NCBI GenBank assembly: GCA_036654455.1
Contig: JAVVRZ010000002.1
Span: 328,332-392,331 of the forward strand
Length of the DNA stretch: 64,000 nucleotides
DNA from: Clostridia bacterium
GTDB taxonomy: Bacteria; Bacillota; Clostridia; Christensenellales; CAG-314
Reading direction: 5' to 3'
The position numbers were made by a program, and so were the translations under genes. The notes below the pieces were generated by a model, which was given only the letters and a program-made list of their open reading frames with translations, had not been told where the DNA came from and made no database searches. Of the stretch, positions 37,664-45,759 are shown one piece after another (position 1 is the first letter of the stretch; the number at the start of each line of letters is the position of its first letter).

Positions 37664-38908
37664 ATGAACTACCTTTTTATAAACGCTAGTGAACTTGTTA
37701 CTTTTGTAGGTAGCGAGGCAAAACACGGCAAAGAAATGGCGGATATGCTTACAATAAAGAATGGCTGTCTTGTAACTGAGGGCGAGCGTATCAAGTCGGT
37801 ATTTGCTTTAAGCGACATTGATAAGTTTGACACAAGTAATTGTAAAATTATCGACTGTACCGGAAAAACCATTACGGCAGGTTTTATCGATTGTCACACG
37901 CATTTTGTTTTTGGCGGATATCGTGAACAAGAATTTTGCGATAGACTTCAAGGCGTTTCTTATATGGATATTATGAAACGTGGCGGAGGCATAGTCAACA
38001 CCGTCAATGCAACAAGACAGGCTAGTTATGACGAGCTTTATATCGAAGGGCTTAGTAGACTTAAACAATATCTTGCTTACGGCGTTACTACGTTAGAAGG
38101 CAAGAGCGGTTACGGGCTTGACGTTGATTGCGAGCTCAAACAGCTTAACGTAATGGAACAACTTGCGCTTGACCAGCCTATCGACATAGTTCAAACCTAT
38201 ATGGGGGCGCACGCAACGCCTAAGGAGATGTCAAAAGGCGAATATGTCGACTATATTATAAATTCGGCTTTACCAATAATCAAGAAAAATTCTTCTGCCG
38301 AATTTTGCGATTGTTTTTGCGAGGACAACGTTTTTAGCGTAGAAGAATGTAGAAAAATTTTAAGTAGAGCCAAAGAATTAGGTTTTAAGCTAAAAATTCA
38401 CGCCGAAGAAGTTGTAGAGTTAGGCGGTAGCGCCCTTGCAACCGAACTTGGCGCAACAAGCGCAGAACATCTTCTAAAAATATCTAAACAAAATATAGAC
38501 AAACTTGCAAGCAGCCAAGTTGTCGGCGTTCTTTTGCCGGCAACGGCATTTTCTCTTAAAGGCAATTATGCCCCTGCAAGAGATATGATTGACAGCGGTT
38601 GCGCCGTTGCGGTAGCAAGCGACCTCAATCCGGGCAGTTGTTATACAAATAGTTTGCCGTTATTAATAGCCCTTTCTACAATGTATATGGGTATGAGTAT
38701 TGAAGAAACAATTTGCGCCATAACGCTTAACGCAGCTTGCGCAATTTGTCGCTCAACTAGCGTCGGCACGCTTGAAGTAGGTAAATTTGCCGATATAGCT
38801 ATACACTCAGTTCCTTCGGTTAAATTTTTAAGTTACAATTTTGCCGTCAATCAAGTCGAAATGGTAGTTAAGAAAGGTAAAGTTGTCTACACAAGGCAAA
38901 AAATTTAA
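37664..38908 (+). CDS. hutI: Imidazolonepropionase
   Basis: Third step of histidine breakdown: hydrolysis of imidazolone propionate to N-formimino-L-glutamate. It is an amidohydrolase-fold enzyme of 414 aa. Metal ligands His78 and His80 are in DCHTHFVFGG; further ligands lie in the IHAEEV strand, TSAEHL, and ASDLNPGS (catalytic Asp). Conserved GVTTLEGKSGYGLD and MGAHATP are present. It starts 2 bases after ftcD with only a weak ribosome site. Confidence 0.95.
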   Translation: MNYLFINASELVTFVGSEAKHGKEMADMLTIKNGCLVTEGERIKSVFALSDIDKFDTSNCKIIDCTGKTITAGFIDCHTHFVFGGYREQEFCDRLQGVSYMDIMKRGGGIVNTVNATRQASYDELYIEGLSRLKQYLAYGVTTLEGKSGYGLDVDCELKQLNVMEQLALDQPIDIVQTYMGAHATPKEMSKGEYVDYIINSALPIIKKNSSAEFCDCFCEDNVFSVEECRKILSRAKELGFKLKIHAEEVVELGGSALATELGATSAEHLLKISKQNIDKLASSQVVGVLLPATAFSLKGNYAPARDMIDSGCAVAVASDLNPGSCYTNSLPLLIALSTMYMGMSIEETICAITLNAACAICRSTSVGTLEVGKFADIAIHSVPSVKFLSYNFAVNQVEMVVKKGKVVYTRQKI

Positions 38909-39015
38909 AAATATAATCAACGCAAACATTTAAAAGCAAATATAACATACTTTAAATTGCATAAAGGTAATTTAGAATATAAATTTAACTATACATTATT
39001 AATAGGAGAACAACT

Positions 39016-39636
39016 ATGTTATTACAAGACTTAAATATTAAAGACTTTATCGCCCAAACAGCAAGCAACTCTCCCGTTCCCGGCGGAGGTTCGGTTTCGG
39101 CGTTATGCGCAAGCTTAGGCGGAGCGCTTGCTCAAATGGTGACTGCGCTTACAATCGGCAAAAAGAAGTACGAGCAATCTTGGCAAGAGATGGAGAAGAT
39201 AGGGCAAGAGATGCAACAAGCCGAGCAAGAATTTTTGCAAGATATTGACTTAGACAGTCAAGCGTTTGACAAGGTAATGTTTGCCCTTAAATTACCCAAA
39301 GTAACGCCCGAAGAACAAGCGTTTAGAGCTGGCGAAATCGAGCAAGCCACTAAGTACGCAACCGAAGTTCCTCTTTCGGTCGCAAGACGTATTGTAAAGC
39401 TTTTTCCTAGTTGCAAGTTTGTGGCTAGTCAAGGCAATCGCAACGCAATAAGCGATATAGCTGTCGCAACAATGTTACTGCGGACTTCGACCTTAGGCGC
39501 TCTTTACAATGTTAAGATTAACCTTGCGGGGTTACCCGAAAGTCAATATAAGAGCGAAATAGAAGAAGAAGTTAAGAGATTAGAACAAATTGCCGTAACT
39601 AGCGAAAAAGAAATTTTGCAAATTGTTAATCTTTAA
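39016..39636 (+). CDS. fchA: Formimidoyltetrahydrofolate cyclodeaminase
   Basis: Converts 5-formimino-THF to 5,10-methenyl-THF and ammonia. The 206-aa all-helical protein shows the family start LNIKDFIAQTASNSPVPGGGSVSAL, the AQMVTALTIGKKKY helix, and ARRIVKLFPSCKFV with the NRNAISDIAVATMLLR segment. AGGAGAAC precedes the ATG. It ends the hut cluster; FolD and Fhs across the divergent promoter take the product to formyl-THF and formate. Confidence 0.93.
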   Translation: MLLQDLNIKDFIAQTASNSPVPGGGSVSALCASLGGALAQMVTALTIGKKKYEQSWQEMEKIGQEMQQAEQEFLQDIDLDSQAFDKVMFALKLPKVTPEEQAFRAGEIEQATKYATEVPLSVARRIVKLFPSCKFVASQGNRNAISDIAVATMLLRTSTLGALYNVKINLAGLPESQYKSEIEEEVKRLEQIAVTSEKEILQIVNL

Positions 39637-39713
39637 AATACGTTACTTTGCAGATAGTCTTGGGTATAATTGACAAAATTTTACTAAATACTTATATTAT
39701 TAATGGTAGGGTA

Positions 39714-39742
39714 TTGATATTTTATACATTTTAAGGTACACT
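39714..39742 (+). promoter_or_regulatory. Promoter of the PlsC-like/TVP38 pair
   Basis: TTGATA (39714-39719), 17 bases, TACACT (39737-39742), about 85 bases before the acyltransferase start. Confidence 0.55.
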
Positions 39743-39827
39743 ATGTGTCTAGCAAACCAAGATGAACCAATTTATTTACTTACGGACAGATAAATAAGTC
39801 TATATAGATTATAATTAAAGGATTACT

Positions 39828-41111
39828 ATGCAGAAATTATCATTAGAGGAAAAGGTATATCGCAAGAAGGTAGGCAAACCAAGAAAATTTATAGGCTCTA
39901 TCGTAGGCGCAGTTTTTTCTAAACTTGTTAAAAAATATAATTATAAGAGCGTATATAAGGTAGACTTAAAAAAATATAACGGCAAACCGATTATGTTTTT
40001 ATGTAATCACACTAGTTTAATTGACTATATGTTTGTTTGCGCCGAGTTGAAGAAATACTATCCTTGTTTAGTTTGCGGATATAACAACATAATACATAAG
40101 GCAAGATTTAAAATGATGATGTATCTTGACGTAATCGGCAAACAGCTTTATCAGCCCGACTTATCAGCCGTAAAATGTATTATGAGGGCGGTAAAAGCAA
40201 ATCGCAGTATTTGCCTCTATCCGGAGGGAATACAGTCTACAAGCGGTAGCACCCACCCAATTAATCCGGCGACGACAAAACTTCTTAAAAAATTATGTAT
40301 ACCAATAGTACTTGTAAAAGGGTATGGCGCATATTTAACAAGACCACGCTTTTCAGCCGAACCACGCATAGGCGAAATTACTTATGTAATCGAAGAACTT
40401 CTTTCTAGTCAACAAATTATGCAAATGACCGAAGACGATATTTACAAGGTTATTTTAGAGAAATTCTCTTATAACGAATTTGAGTACAATAAAGAGAAGC
40501 GCATTAAATTTATAGGCAAAGTTCCTAACGCAAGCGGTATTGACAAAATTTTATATTGTTGCCCCAAATGCAAGAGCGAGTTTAACTTAAAAATTTCTGG
40601 CGAACATATAATATGTGACAAATGCGGTAACGACATAGTTGTCAATGAGTATTATGACCTTGTGGGCGTAAACGATTCGGTAACGCCCGATAATATTGAC
40701 AGTTGGTATAAGTGGCAGAGGGCGCTTGTTTGCCAACAAATAGAGCAAGACGATTTTATGTTAGAGACCGATTGTATTCTTAAAACTGCGGACAAGTATG
40801 TTCTACACGACAACCCTCTAATGGCGGTAGGCGAAGGCAAGGTCAAACTCAACTCAAAAGGGATAAGTTATTTAGGCACTTGTAACGGCAAAGAAGTCGA
40901 GTTTTTCTTTGATATAGAGCGTTTGCCTTCCATTCCGTTTGGACCGGGCGTTGACTTTGACGTTAGATACAAGGATGATTTTTATTGTTTTGAACCTAAG
41001 CAAAACAAAAATCAAGTTGTTAAGTGGATGCTTTGTTGCGAAGAACTGCACAATAAAATAGATAGTAAATGGGCTGAGGCTAGCAACAACGCATATAGAT
41101 TAAATAAATAA
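39828..41111 (+). CDS. PlsC-like acyltransferase with C-terminal zinc-ribbon domain
   Basis: Membrane-associated 1-acylglycerol-3-phosphate acyltransferase-type enzyme for phospholipid synthesis. In the 427-aa protein the catalytic HX4D motif is HTSLID (His61-Asp66) and the substrate motif is LYPEGIQS near residue 135. After the acyltransferase domain (to about 230) comes an unusual tail: a zinc ribbon (CCPKC...CDKCGND, about 243-268) and a beta-rich domain ending in a Lys-rich segment. PlsC proteins normally end after the acyltransferase domain at about 240 aa. It overlaps the TVP38 gene by one base (TAATG). Confidence 0.85.
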   Translation: MQKLSLEEKVYRKKVGKPRKFIGSIVGAVFSKLVKKYNYKSVYKVDLKKYNGKPIMFLCNHTSLIDYMFVCAELKKYYPCLVCGYNNIIHKARFKMMMYLDVIGKQLYQPDLSAVKCIMRAVKANRSICLYPEGIQSTSGSTHPINPATTKLLKKLCIPIVLVKGYGAYLTRPRFSAEPRIGEITYVIEELLSSQQIMQMTEDDIYKVILEKFSYNEFEYNKEKRIKFIGKVPNASGIDKILYCCPKCKSEFNLKISGEHIICDKCGNDIVVNEYYDLVGVNDSVTPDNIDSWYKWQRALVCQQIEQDDFMLETDCILKTADKYVLHDNPLMAVGEGKVKLNSKGISYLGTCNGKEVEFFFDIERLPSIPFGPGVDFDVRYKDDFYCFEPKQNKNQVVKWMLCCEELHNKIDSKWAEASNNAYRLNK

Positions 41112-42115
41112 TGGTACAAAAACATAAATTACAACTTAAAAAGAGCGATATAGCTATACTTGTTGTTACAATATCTATTGTAATAACCGTTGTGATATTA
41201 ACTCTTATTTTTTGGAAAGAGGTTAAAGACCTCTTTGACCACATGCTTAACGGCGTTGAAATTGTTAAAGAGTTTATCGTCGGGCTAGGTATTAAGGGCA
41301 TATCAGCAATATTTTTGCTGGTTATGTTTTGTTTTTTTATACCTTTTTTCACCTCTATTCCATTTCAAATAGCAGCAATTATCGGGTATGGTATGCCCTT
41401 TGCTACCTTACTTGTTGGCGCTGCAATAGCCATAGGCTGTCAATTAGTATTTCTATTTAATCGCAATATCAAGACATTTAGCACGCCTAAACAAACCGCA
41501 AAGCGTTTAGATATGGAAGAACGGATAGCTAACAGCAAATACAGTATATTTGTAGTTTTAATTCTTGCTTACGCTGCGCCCGGAATACCTTTCTTATTAA
41601 TAGCTACTATTGCCGCCGCAAGCGGACTTAAATGGTGGAAATATACAATAATTACCACTTTTGGACCAATTCCCGATATAATAGTTACCTTGCTTATCGG
41701 CAACAACGTTGTAAACTCTTCTTCGCCTGCGCTAAGCATAGCTTTGCTTGTTGGACTTGTAATATTGATTACCACTTCAATTATATTTAAAGATAAGATT
41801 TTTGACCTTGTATTTAAACATAAAAAAGTTGTCGCTACTCCAAACGAGGCAGGTAGCGAGGGGCAAGATGGTTTACAGCAGATAGAAGCCTTAACCGACA
41901 GTAATACCGAGCTAGCCGTCGGCGTAAATTTGCAAGAGCAAGATAACGTAGAACAAATAGTCAACGTTAGTCAAATAGAGCAAGATAGAATGGAACAAGA
42001 TAAAATAGCTCAACCCGAGATTGTAACGCAACAAGAGCCTGTCAAAGACGCTCTTAGCCAAGTTAAGACGGCTAAAAATATTGCAAAGGATGCAAAAGCT
42101 AAGTCAAAAAAATGA
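41111..42115 (+). CDS. TVP38/TMEM64 (VTT domain) membrane protein
   Basis: DedA-superfamily membrane protein (334 aa), a family linked to lipid carrier or phospholipid transport. N-terminal helix, then a VTT-type core (about 60-235) with FxxxPFFTSIPFQIAAIIGYG, a re-entrant-like AAPGIPFLL segment and GPIPDIIVTLLIG. The C-terminal 90 residues are a hydrophilic Gln/Glu-rich tail with repeated Q(I/V)EQD units. One-base start/stop overlap with the acyltransferase gene suggests a shared job in membrane lipid handling. Confidence 0.82.
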   Translation: MVQKHKLQLKKSDIAILVVTISIVITVVILTLIFWKEVKDLFDHMLNGVEIVKEFIVGLGIKGISAIFLLVMFCFFIPFFTSIPFQIAAIIGYGMPFATLLVGAAIAIGCQLVFLFNRNIKTFSTPKQTAKRLDMEERIANSKYSIFVVLILAYAAPGIPFLLIATIAAASGLKWWKYTIITTFGPIPDIIVTLLIGNNVVNSSSPALSIALLVGLVILITTSIIFKDKIFDLVFKHKKVVATPNEAGSEGQDGLQQIEALTDSNTELAVGVNLQEQDNVEQIVNVSQIEQDRMEQDKIAQPEIVTQQEPVKDALSQVKTAKNIAKDAKAKSKK

Positions 42116-42164
42116 TTAGCCAAATGCTACTAAACGACAATTTAGATTGTCACGCCGAGATTAT

Positions 42165-42196
42165 AAAGATAACTAAGAATTTAGCTATCTTTTTTT
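42165..42196 (+). terminator. Terminator after the TVP38 gene
   Basis: A 12-bp perfect stem AAAGATAACTAA / TTAGCTATCTTT, wait-free loop GAAT, with one C/A bulge-equivalent position near its top, and a T run. It separates the acyltransferase pair from the MATE gene. Confidence 0.85.
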
Positions 42197-42197
42197 G

Positions 42198-42226
42198 TTG
42201 TCAAAAAAAATATATCGTGATATGAT
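42198..42226 (+). promoter_or_regulatory. Promoter of the MATE exporter
   Basis: TTGTCA (42198-42203), 17 bases, TATGAT (42221-42226). The transcript would begin near 42233, just before the ribosome site AAGGCGG (42234-42240), which excludes the upstream in-frame starts. Confidence 0.75.
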
Positions 42227-42248
42227 ACGCACTAAGGCGGTTTTTTAT

Positions 42249-43625
42249 ATGTTTACTTTTTTTAAAGACAAAGTGTATCTCAAACAAATTTTTGCATTGT
42301 CAATTCCAATAGCGTTACAAAACTTGTTTACGGCAATTTTAAATATTTTTGACCAATTAATGGTTGGTTGGCTTGACCCGGCAATCGCCGACTATTGTCT
42401 TTCCGCCGTGCTTTTAGTCAACCAAATTATATTTATGTTTCAAATTATTATGTTTGCAGTATGCAATACCGTAAACATATTTTTAGCCCAATATACTCAA
42501 AACGGCAAAGACGATTTAATACCGCACAGGGTAGGCGTGGTTCTATCAATCAACTTAGGGTTTTGCATAGCTATGACTTTGCTTTGTTATTTTGCTCCTC
42601 AAACCGTAGTTTCGATGTTTAATCCCAATGCAAACTACGCAGGTTACGCCGCAGAGTTTTTGAAGGTTGTTTCGCTTAGTTTTGTTCCAATGGGGTTGTC
42701 AATTACCTTTGGCTTTGTGCTAAGGTCTATAAAAAGGCTCAATGTTCCGCTTATAGCTATGCTTGTTGGCGTGTTATCTAATATATTCTTTAACTATATT
42801 TTGATGTTTGGCAAACTAGGTTGCGCCGAACAAGGACTCGTAGGCGCTGCGTGGGGAACGGTTATTTCCCGACTGATAGAATTTGCCTTAATCTTTGGCG
42901 GATTGTTGATATTTAAGTATCCCGTTATTGCTTCGCCAAAAAAGATGTTTTATATCGACAAAGTCTTTAACAAGCAGTATTTTAAAATGTTCTTCCCAAT
43001 AGTTTGTAACGAACTTTTTTGGGTGCTTTCAACTACGGTTTTCTTATATGTTTATGACAAGCTTCCCGACAGTCAAGTTGTGCTTGCAGGCGTAAATATA
43101 GCTTCGTGCGTAGACCGCATACTTTCGGTTGCGGTGTTTGGCGTAGGTACGGCGGCGGCTGTGTTAATAAGCAACGCTATCGGCGAGCAAGACGAACAAA
43201 AATTGCAAAGATATACTAAGTATAGCGTGCAATTTGGCTTTTTTATCGGCTTAATCGCAGGAGCAATGACTTTTGCAAGCGCATTTTTTACCCCGTCGTT
43301 CTTTATCAACGTTTCTCCGCAAGCTCAAAGAGTGGCAAAAATTTTACTTATGATTTATGCGTTTACGGCAAGTCAGCGTTCGCTTAGCTTTATGCTCGTG
43401 GTAGGTATCTTGCGTTCGGGCGGAGATACTACTTACTGTATGGTTGCCGAAACAATAATAGTTTGGGCAATCGCCGTTCCGCTTGTAATGGTAGGCGGAC
43501 TTGTATTTGGACTAAATATCTATATATTGCATATTTTTATTATGTTAGCCGAATTATTGAAAGTTATAACTTTCTTTTTACGCACAAGAAAATTTGACAA
43601 GTGGGTAAAGTTGAAAACAACTTAG
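42249..43625 (+). CDS. MATE family efflux transporter
   Basis: Twelve-helix multidrug/Na+ or H+ antiporter of the MATE family (458 aa). The N-terminal IFALSIPIALQNLFTAILNIFDQLMVGWL block and the corresponding second-half block after about residue 235 are typical; SLSFVPMGLSITFGFVLRSIKRLNVPL marks the NorM/DinF-like loop. Start at 42249 is chosen from AAGGCGG 8 bases upstream and from the promoter position. It is monocistronic between two terminators. Substrate cannot be read from sequence. Confidence 0.9.
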   Translation: MFTFFKDKVYLKQIFALSIPIALQNLFTAILNIFDQLMVGWLDPAIADYCLSAVLLVNQIIFMFQIIMFAVCNTVNIFLAQYTQNGKDDLIPHRVGVVLSINLGFCIAMTLLCYFAPQTVVSMFNPNANYAGYAAEFLKVVSLSFVPMGLSITFGFVLRSIKRLNVPLIAMLVGVLSNIFFNYILMFGKLGCAEQGLVGAAWGTVISRLIEFALIFGGLLIFKYPVIASPKKMFYIDKVFNKQYFKMFFPIVCNELFWVLSTTVFLYVYDKLPDSQVVLAGVNIASCVDRILSVAVFGVGTAAAVLISNAIGEQDEQKLQRYTKYSVQFGFFIGLIAGAMTFASAFFTPSFFINVSPQAQRVAKILLMIYAFTASQRSLSFMLVVGILRSGGDTTYCMVAETIIVWAIAVPLVMVGGLVFGLNIYILHIFIMLAELLKVITFFLRTRKFDKWVKLKTT

Positions 43626-43678
43626 TAAAATATACAGGATAGGTCAAAGTTAATTTTATAATATTAATCTATATTAAA

Positions 43679-43709
43679 AAAGAACGCTTAAATTTAGGCG
43701 TTCTTTTAT
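43679..43709 (+). terminator. Terminator after the MATE gene
   Basis: A 9-bp stem AAAGAACGC / GCGTTCTTT around a 10-base AT loop, followed by T residues, in the convergent gap with dnaA. Confidence 0.85.
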
Positions 43710-43793
43710 GTTTAAGATGGGTAATAGATTATTTATATGTATTGCGTCCTATATATAATATTTTTAGCTAGGCGTTGTTTTAAGGTTAAATGG

Positions 43794-45155
43794 TTATCTT
43801 TTTAATATTAAATCTTTAACGTCTTTAACTTGTTTTTCTATCGAGGCGTTTTCTTTAATTGAAGAAGATATTTTGTCACGAGCGTACATTATCGTAGTGT
43901 GGTCTCTACCGCCAAAGTATTCGCCTATTGCCGTAAGTGGCATTGTAAGAAATTCGGTTACAAGATAAATTGCAACTTGGCGAGGCATAACTATCTCTTT
44001 ATTTTTCTTTTTGCCAACAAGTTCGGCTTCTTTTACGCCGTAATAATTGCATATTTCTTCGATTATTCTTTCTAGCGTAATTACTTCGTTTTTGTCGTTA
44101 GAGTAATCTTTTAGCGCTGAGAGCACTACTTCGGTGTCGTTATAATCTCTACCGATTAGCGGGGCATAGCTAAGTACTTTGGTAAGTAGCCCTTTAAGGT
44201 CTCTTACGTTGTTAGTCACTCTTTCGGCTATTATTTGAAGAACTTCGTTATTTATATTTACATTCTCGGTAGCGCACATTCTTTGTAGAATAGCGATACG
44301 CATTTCTAAGTCGGGTTGAGCTATGTCGGCAAGCACTCCGCTTTCGAATCTTGTGCGCAAGCGTTCTTCGAGCAAGGCTATTTCTTTTGGCGGTCGGTCG
44401 GAGCTAATTATTATTTGTTTGCCTGCAAGGTATAAGTCGTTAAAAGTGTGAAAAATTTCTTCTTGCGTGCTGTTTGTCTTGGCAATAAATTGAATATCGT
44501 CAATCATTAAACAATCAAGATTGCGGTATTTATTGCGGAAGTCTTTTTTTGCGTCTATGTCGCACTTATCTCTAAAACTTTCGATTAGGTCGTTAGTAAA
44601 TTTTTCAGCCGAAACATAGGCGACTTTAAGATTTTTGTTGTTTTGAGTATAGTAATTGCCGATAGCGTGCATTAAGTGAGTTTTGCCAAGACCTACTCCG
44701 CCATAGATAAACAACGGGTTATATTTGCTACCCGGTTTTTCGGCAACCGCTCTTGCTACCGCAGAGGCGTATTCGTTGCTTTTGCCGACTACATAATTGT
44801 CAAAGGTGTAGGCTCGATAGAAATTAACGCAGTCTTGATTTTGTTCGTCAAAAAAAGTTGGCGCTTCTTGCATAGCGTCACGAAATTTTTCATACATAGA
44901 AACTTCGTCGTTTAATATATATTGAACGTCATTGATTGAGGGATAGGCTTTTTTTGTAGCTTCTTTGATAGCCGTTGCGTGTCTTTTTTGAATAATATTA
45001 AGGTTAGCCTCTGTCGAAACTAATAAAACCAAAGTCTTTTCTTTGTATATACATATAGGTTCTAGCGTAGAAATAAATAAGTCGAATGGCAACGCCGACA
45101 TCTTCTTCTCAATTTCTTTAAGTATTTGCTCCCAAACTTGTTTTACGCTTATCAT
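43794..45155 (-). CDS. dnaA: Chromosomal replication initiator DnaA
   Basis: AAA+ initiator that binds DnaA boxes and opens the origin. The 453-aa product has all four domains: DnaD/DnaB-contact domain I (MISVKQVWEQILKEIE), a short linker, AAA+ domain with GGVGLGKTHL (Walker A), LMIDDIQF (Walker B) and RFESGVLADI (arginine-rich sensor area), and domain IV with the box-binding signature GGRDHTTIMYA. Start at 45155 is supported by AAGGAG. It is not followed by dnaN/recF and no DnaA-box cluster (TTATCCACA) lies within the flanking gaps, which is unusual. Confidence 0.96.
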   Translation of the reverse strand: MISVKQVWEQILKEIEKKMSALPFDLFISTLEPICIYKEKTLVLLVSTEANLNIIQKRHATAIKEATKKAYPSINDVQYILNDEVSMYEKFRDAMQEAPTFFDEQNQDCVNFYRAYTFDNYVVGKSNEYASAVARAVAEKPGSKYNPLFIYGGVGLGKTHLMHAIGNYYTQNNKNLKVAYVSAEKFTNDLIESFRDKCDIDAKKDFRNKYRNLDCLMIDDIQFIAKTNSTQEEIFHTFNDLYLAGKQIIISSDRPPKEIALLEERLRTRFESGVLADIAQPDLEMRIAILQRMCATENVNINNEVLQIIAERVTNNVRDLKGLLTKVLSYAPLIGRDYNDTEVVLSALKDYSNDKNEVITLERIIEEICNYYGVKEAELVGKKKNKEIVMPRQVAIYLVTEFLTMPLTAIGEYFGGRDHTTIMYARDKISSSIKENASIEKQVKDVKDLILKR

Positions 45156-45185
45156 TTTTTCTCCTTGAATTTGATGGTACATTAA

Positions 45186-45217
45186 ATTATAACTTAAACT
45201 TGTCTTTTTTACAAGTT
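45186..45217 (-). promoter_or_regulatory. dnaA promoter with overlapping inverted repeat
   Basis: On the minus strand, TTGTAA (45214-45209), 17 bases, TATAAT (45191-45186), 31 bases before the chosen start. An inverted repeat AACTTGT / ACAAGTT (45197-45203, 45211-45217) covers the -35 element and part of the spacer and could be an operator. Confidence 0.6.
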
Positions 45218-45283
45218 ATTTTACAGCTAATTTGCACATTTGTAACTTCACCTAGTTTTAACATTTCTCCAAGCTAAAAGCGG

Positions 45284-45312
45284 TTTACTTATTTTACTTC
45301 TTACTATATAAT
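45284..45312 (+). promoter_or_regulatory. Promoter of the phaJ-bcd-etfBA operon
   Basis: TTTACT (45284-45289), 17 bases, TATAAT (45307-45312), 33 bases before the hydratase start. The -10 is perfect and the -35 weak. Confidence 0.55.
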
Positions 45313-45344
45313 GAAATGGCTAAATAAAAATATGGAGGAAGACA

Positions 45345-45749
45345 ATGAAATTTGTAGATTTAAAGCTAGGGCTTAAAGACAGCCTAACTAAGACTTTTAC
45401 CGATGCCGACGTGAGAAAGTTTGCCGAAGTAAGTCTTGACACAAACCCGTTGCATTTAGACGAGGAGTTTGCTAAAACAACCGTTTTTGGAAAACGCATA
45501 GTACACGGTATTTGCGTATGCGGGCTAATCTCGGCTGTGCTTGCTAATAAATTACCCGGCGCAGGCACGATTTACTTAGGACAAGAGGTGAGATTTACTG
45601 CGCCTGTTTATCTTAACGATACTATAACAGCCGAAGTAGAAGTAAGCGAACTTAGAGAGGACAAACACATAGTTAAACTCGCTACAACTTGCACAAATCA
45701 AGATGGCAAAGTGGTAGTTAGCGGTTTTGCGACTGTAAAATTTAATTAA
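45345..45749 (+). CDS. MaoC-like (R)-specific enoyl-CoA hydratase
   Basis: Hot-dog-fold hydratase (134 aa) of the MaoC/PhaJ type, interconverting (R)-3-hydroxyacyl-CoA and trans-2-enoyl-CoA. The hydratase-2 catalytic pair Asp/His is in SLDTNPLHLDEEFA, followed by FGKRIVHG and FTAPVYLNDTITAEVEV. GGAGGAAG precedes the ATG. It heads the operon with bcd and etfBA, so its likely substrate is crotonyl-CoA, taking the place of a classical crotonase; dehydratase and thiolase genes are not in the window. Confidence 0.85.
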   Translation: MKFVDLKLGLKDSLTKTFTDADVRKFAEVSLDTNPLHLDEEFAKTTVFGKRIVHGICVCGLISAVLANKLPGAGTIYLGQEVRFTAPVYLNDTITAEVEVSELREDKHIVKLATTCTNQDGKVVVSGFATVKFN

Positions 45750-45759
45750 GAGGGCAAAA

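Noticed and set aside
42165-42196. A bulge in the stem of the terminator after the TVP38 gene
   Set aside because: On recheck, positions 42172 (A) and 42185 (C) do not pair, so the stem is 12 positions with one A-C mismatch; it remains a good terminator and should be read that way rather than as strictly perfect.
43708-43758. Short 16-codon ORF between MATE and dnaA
   Set aside because: Starts within the terminator tail without a ribosome site.
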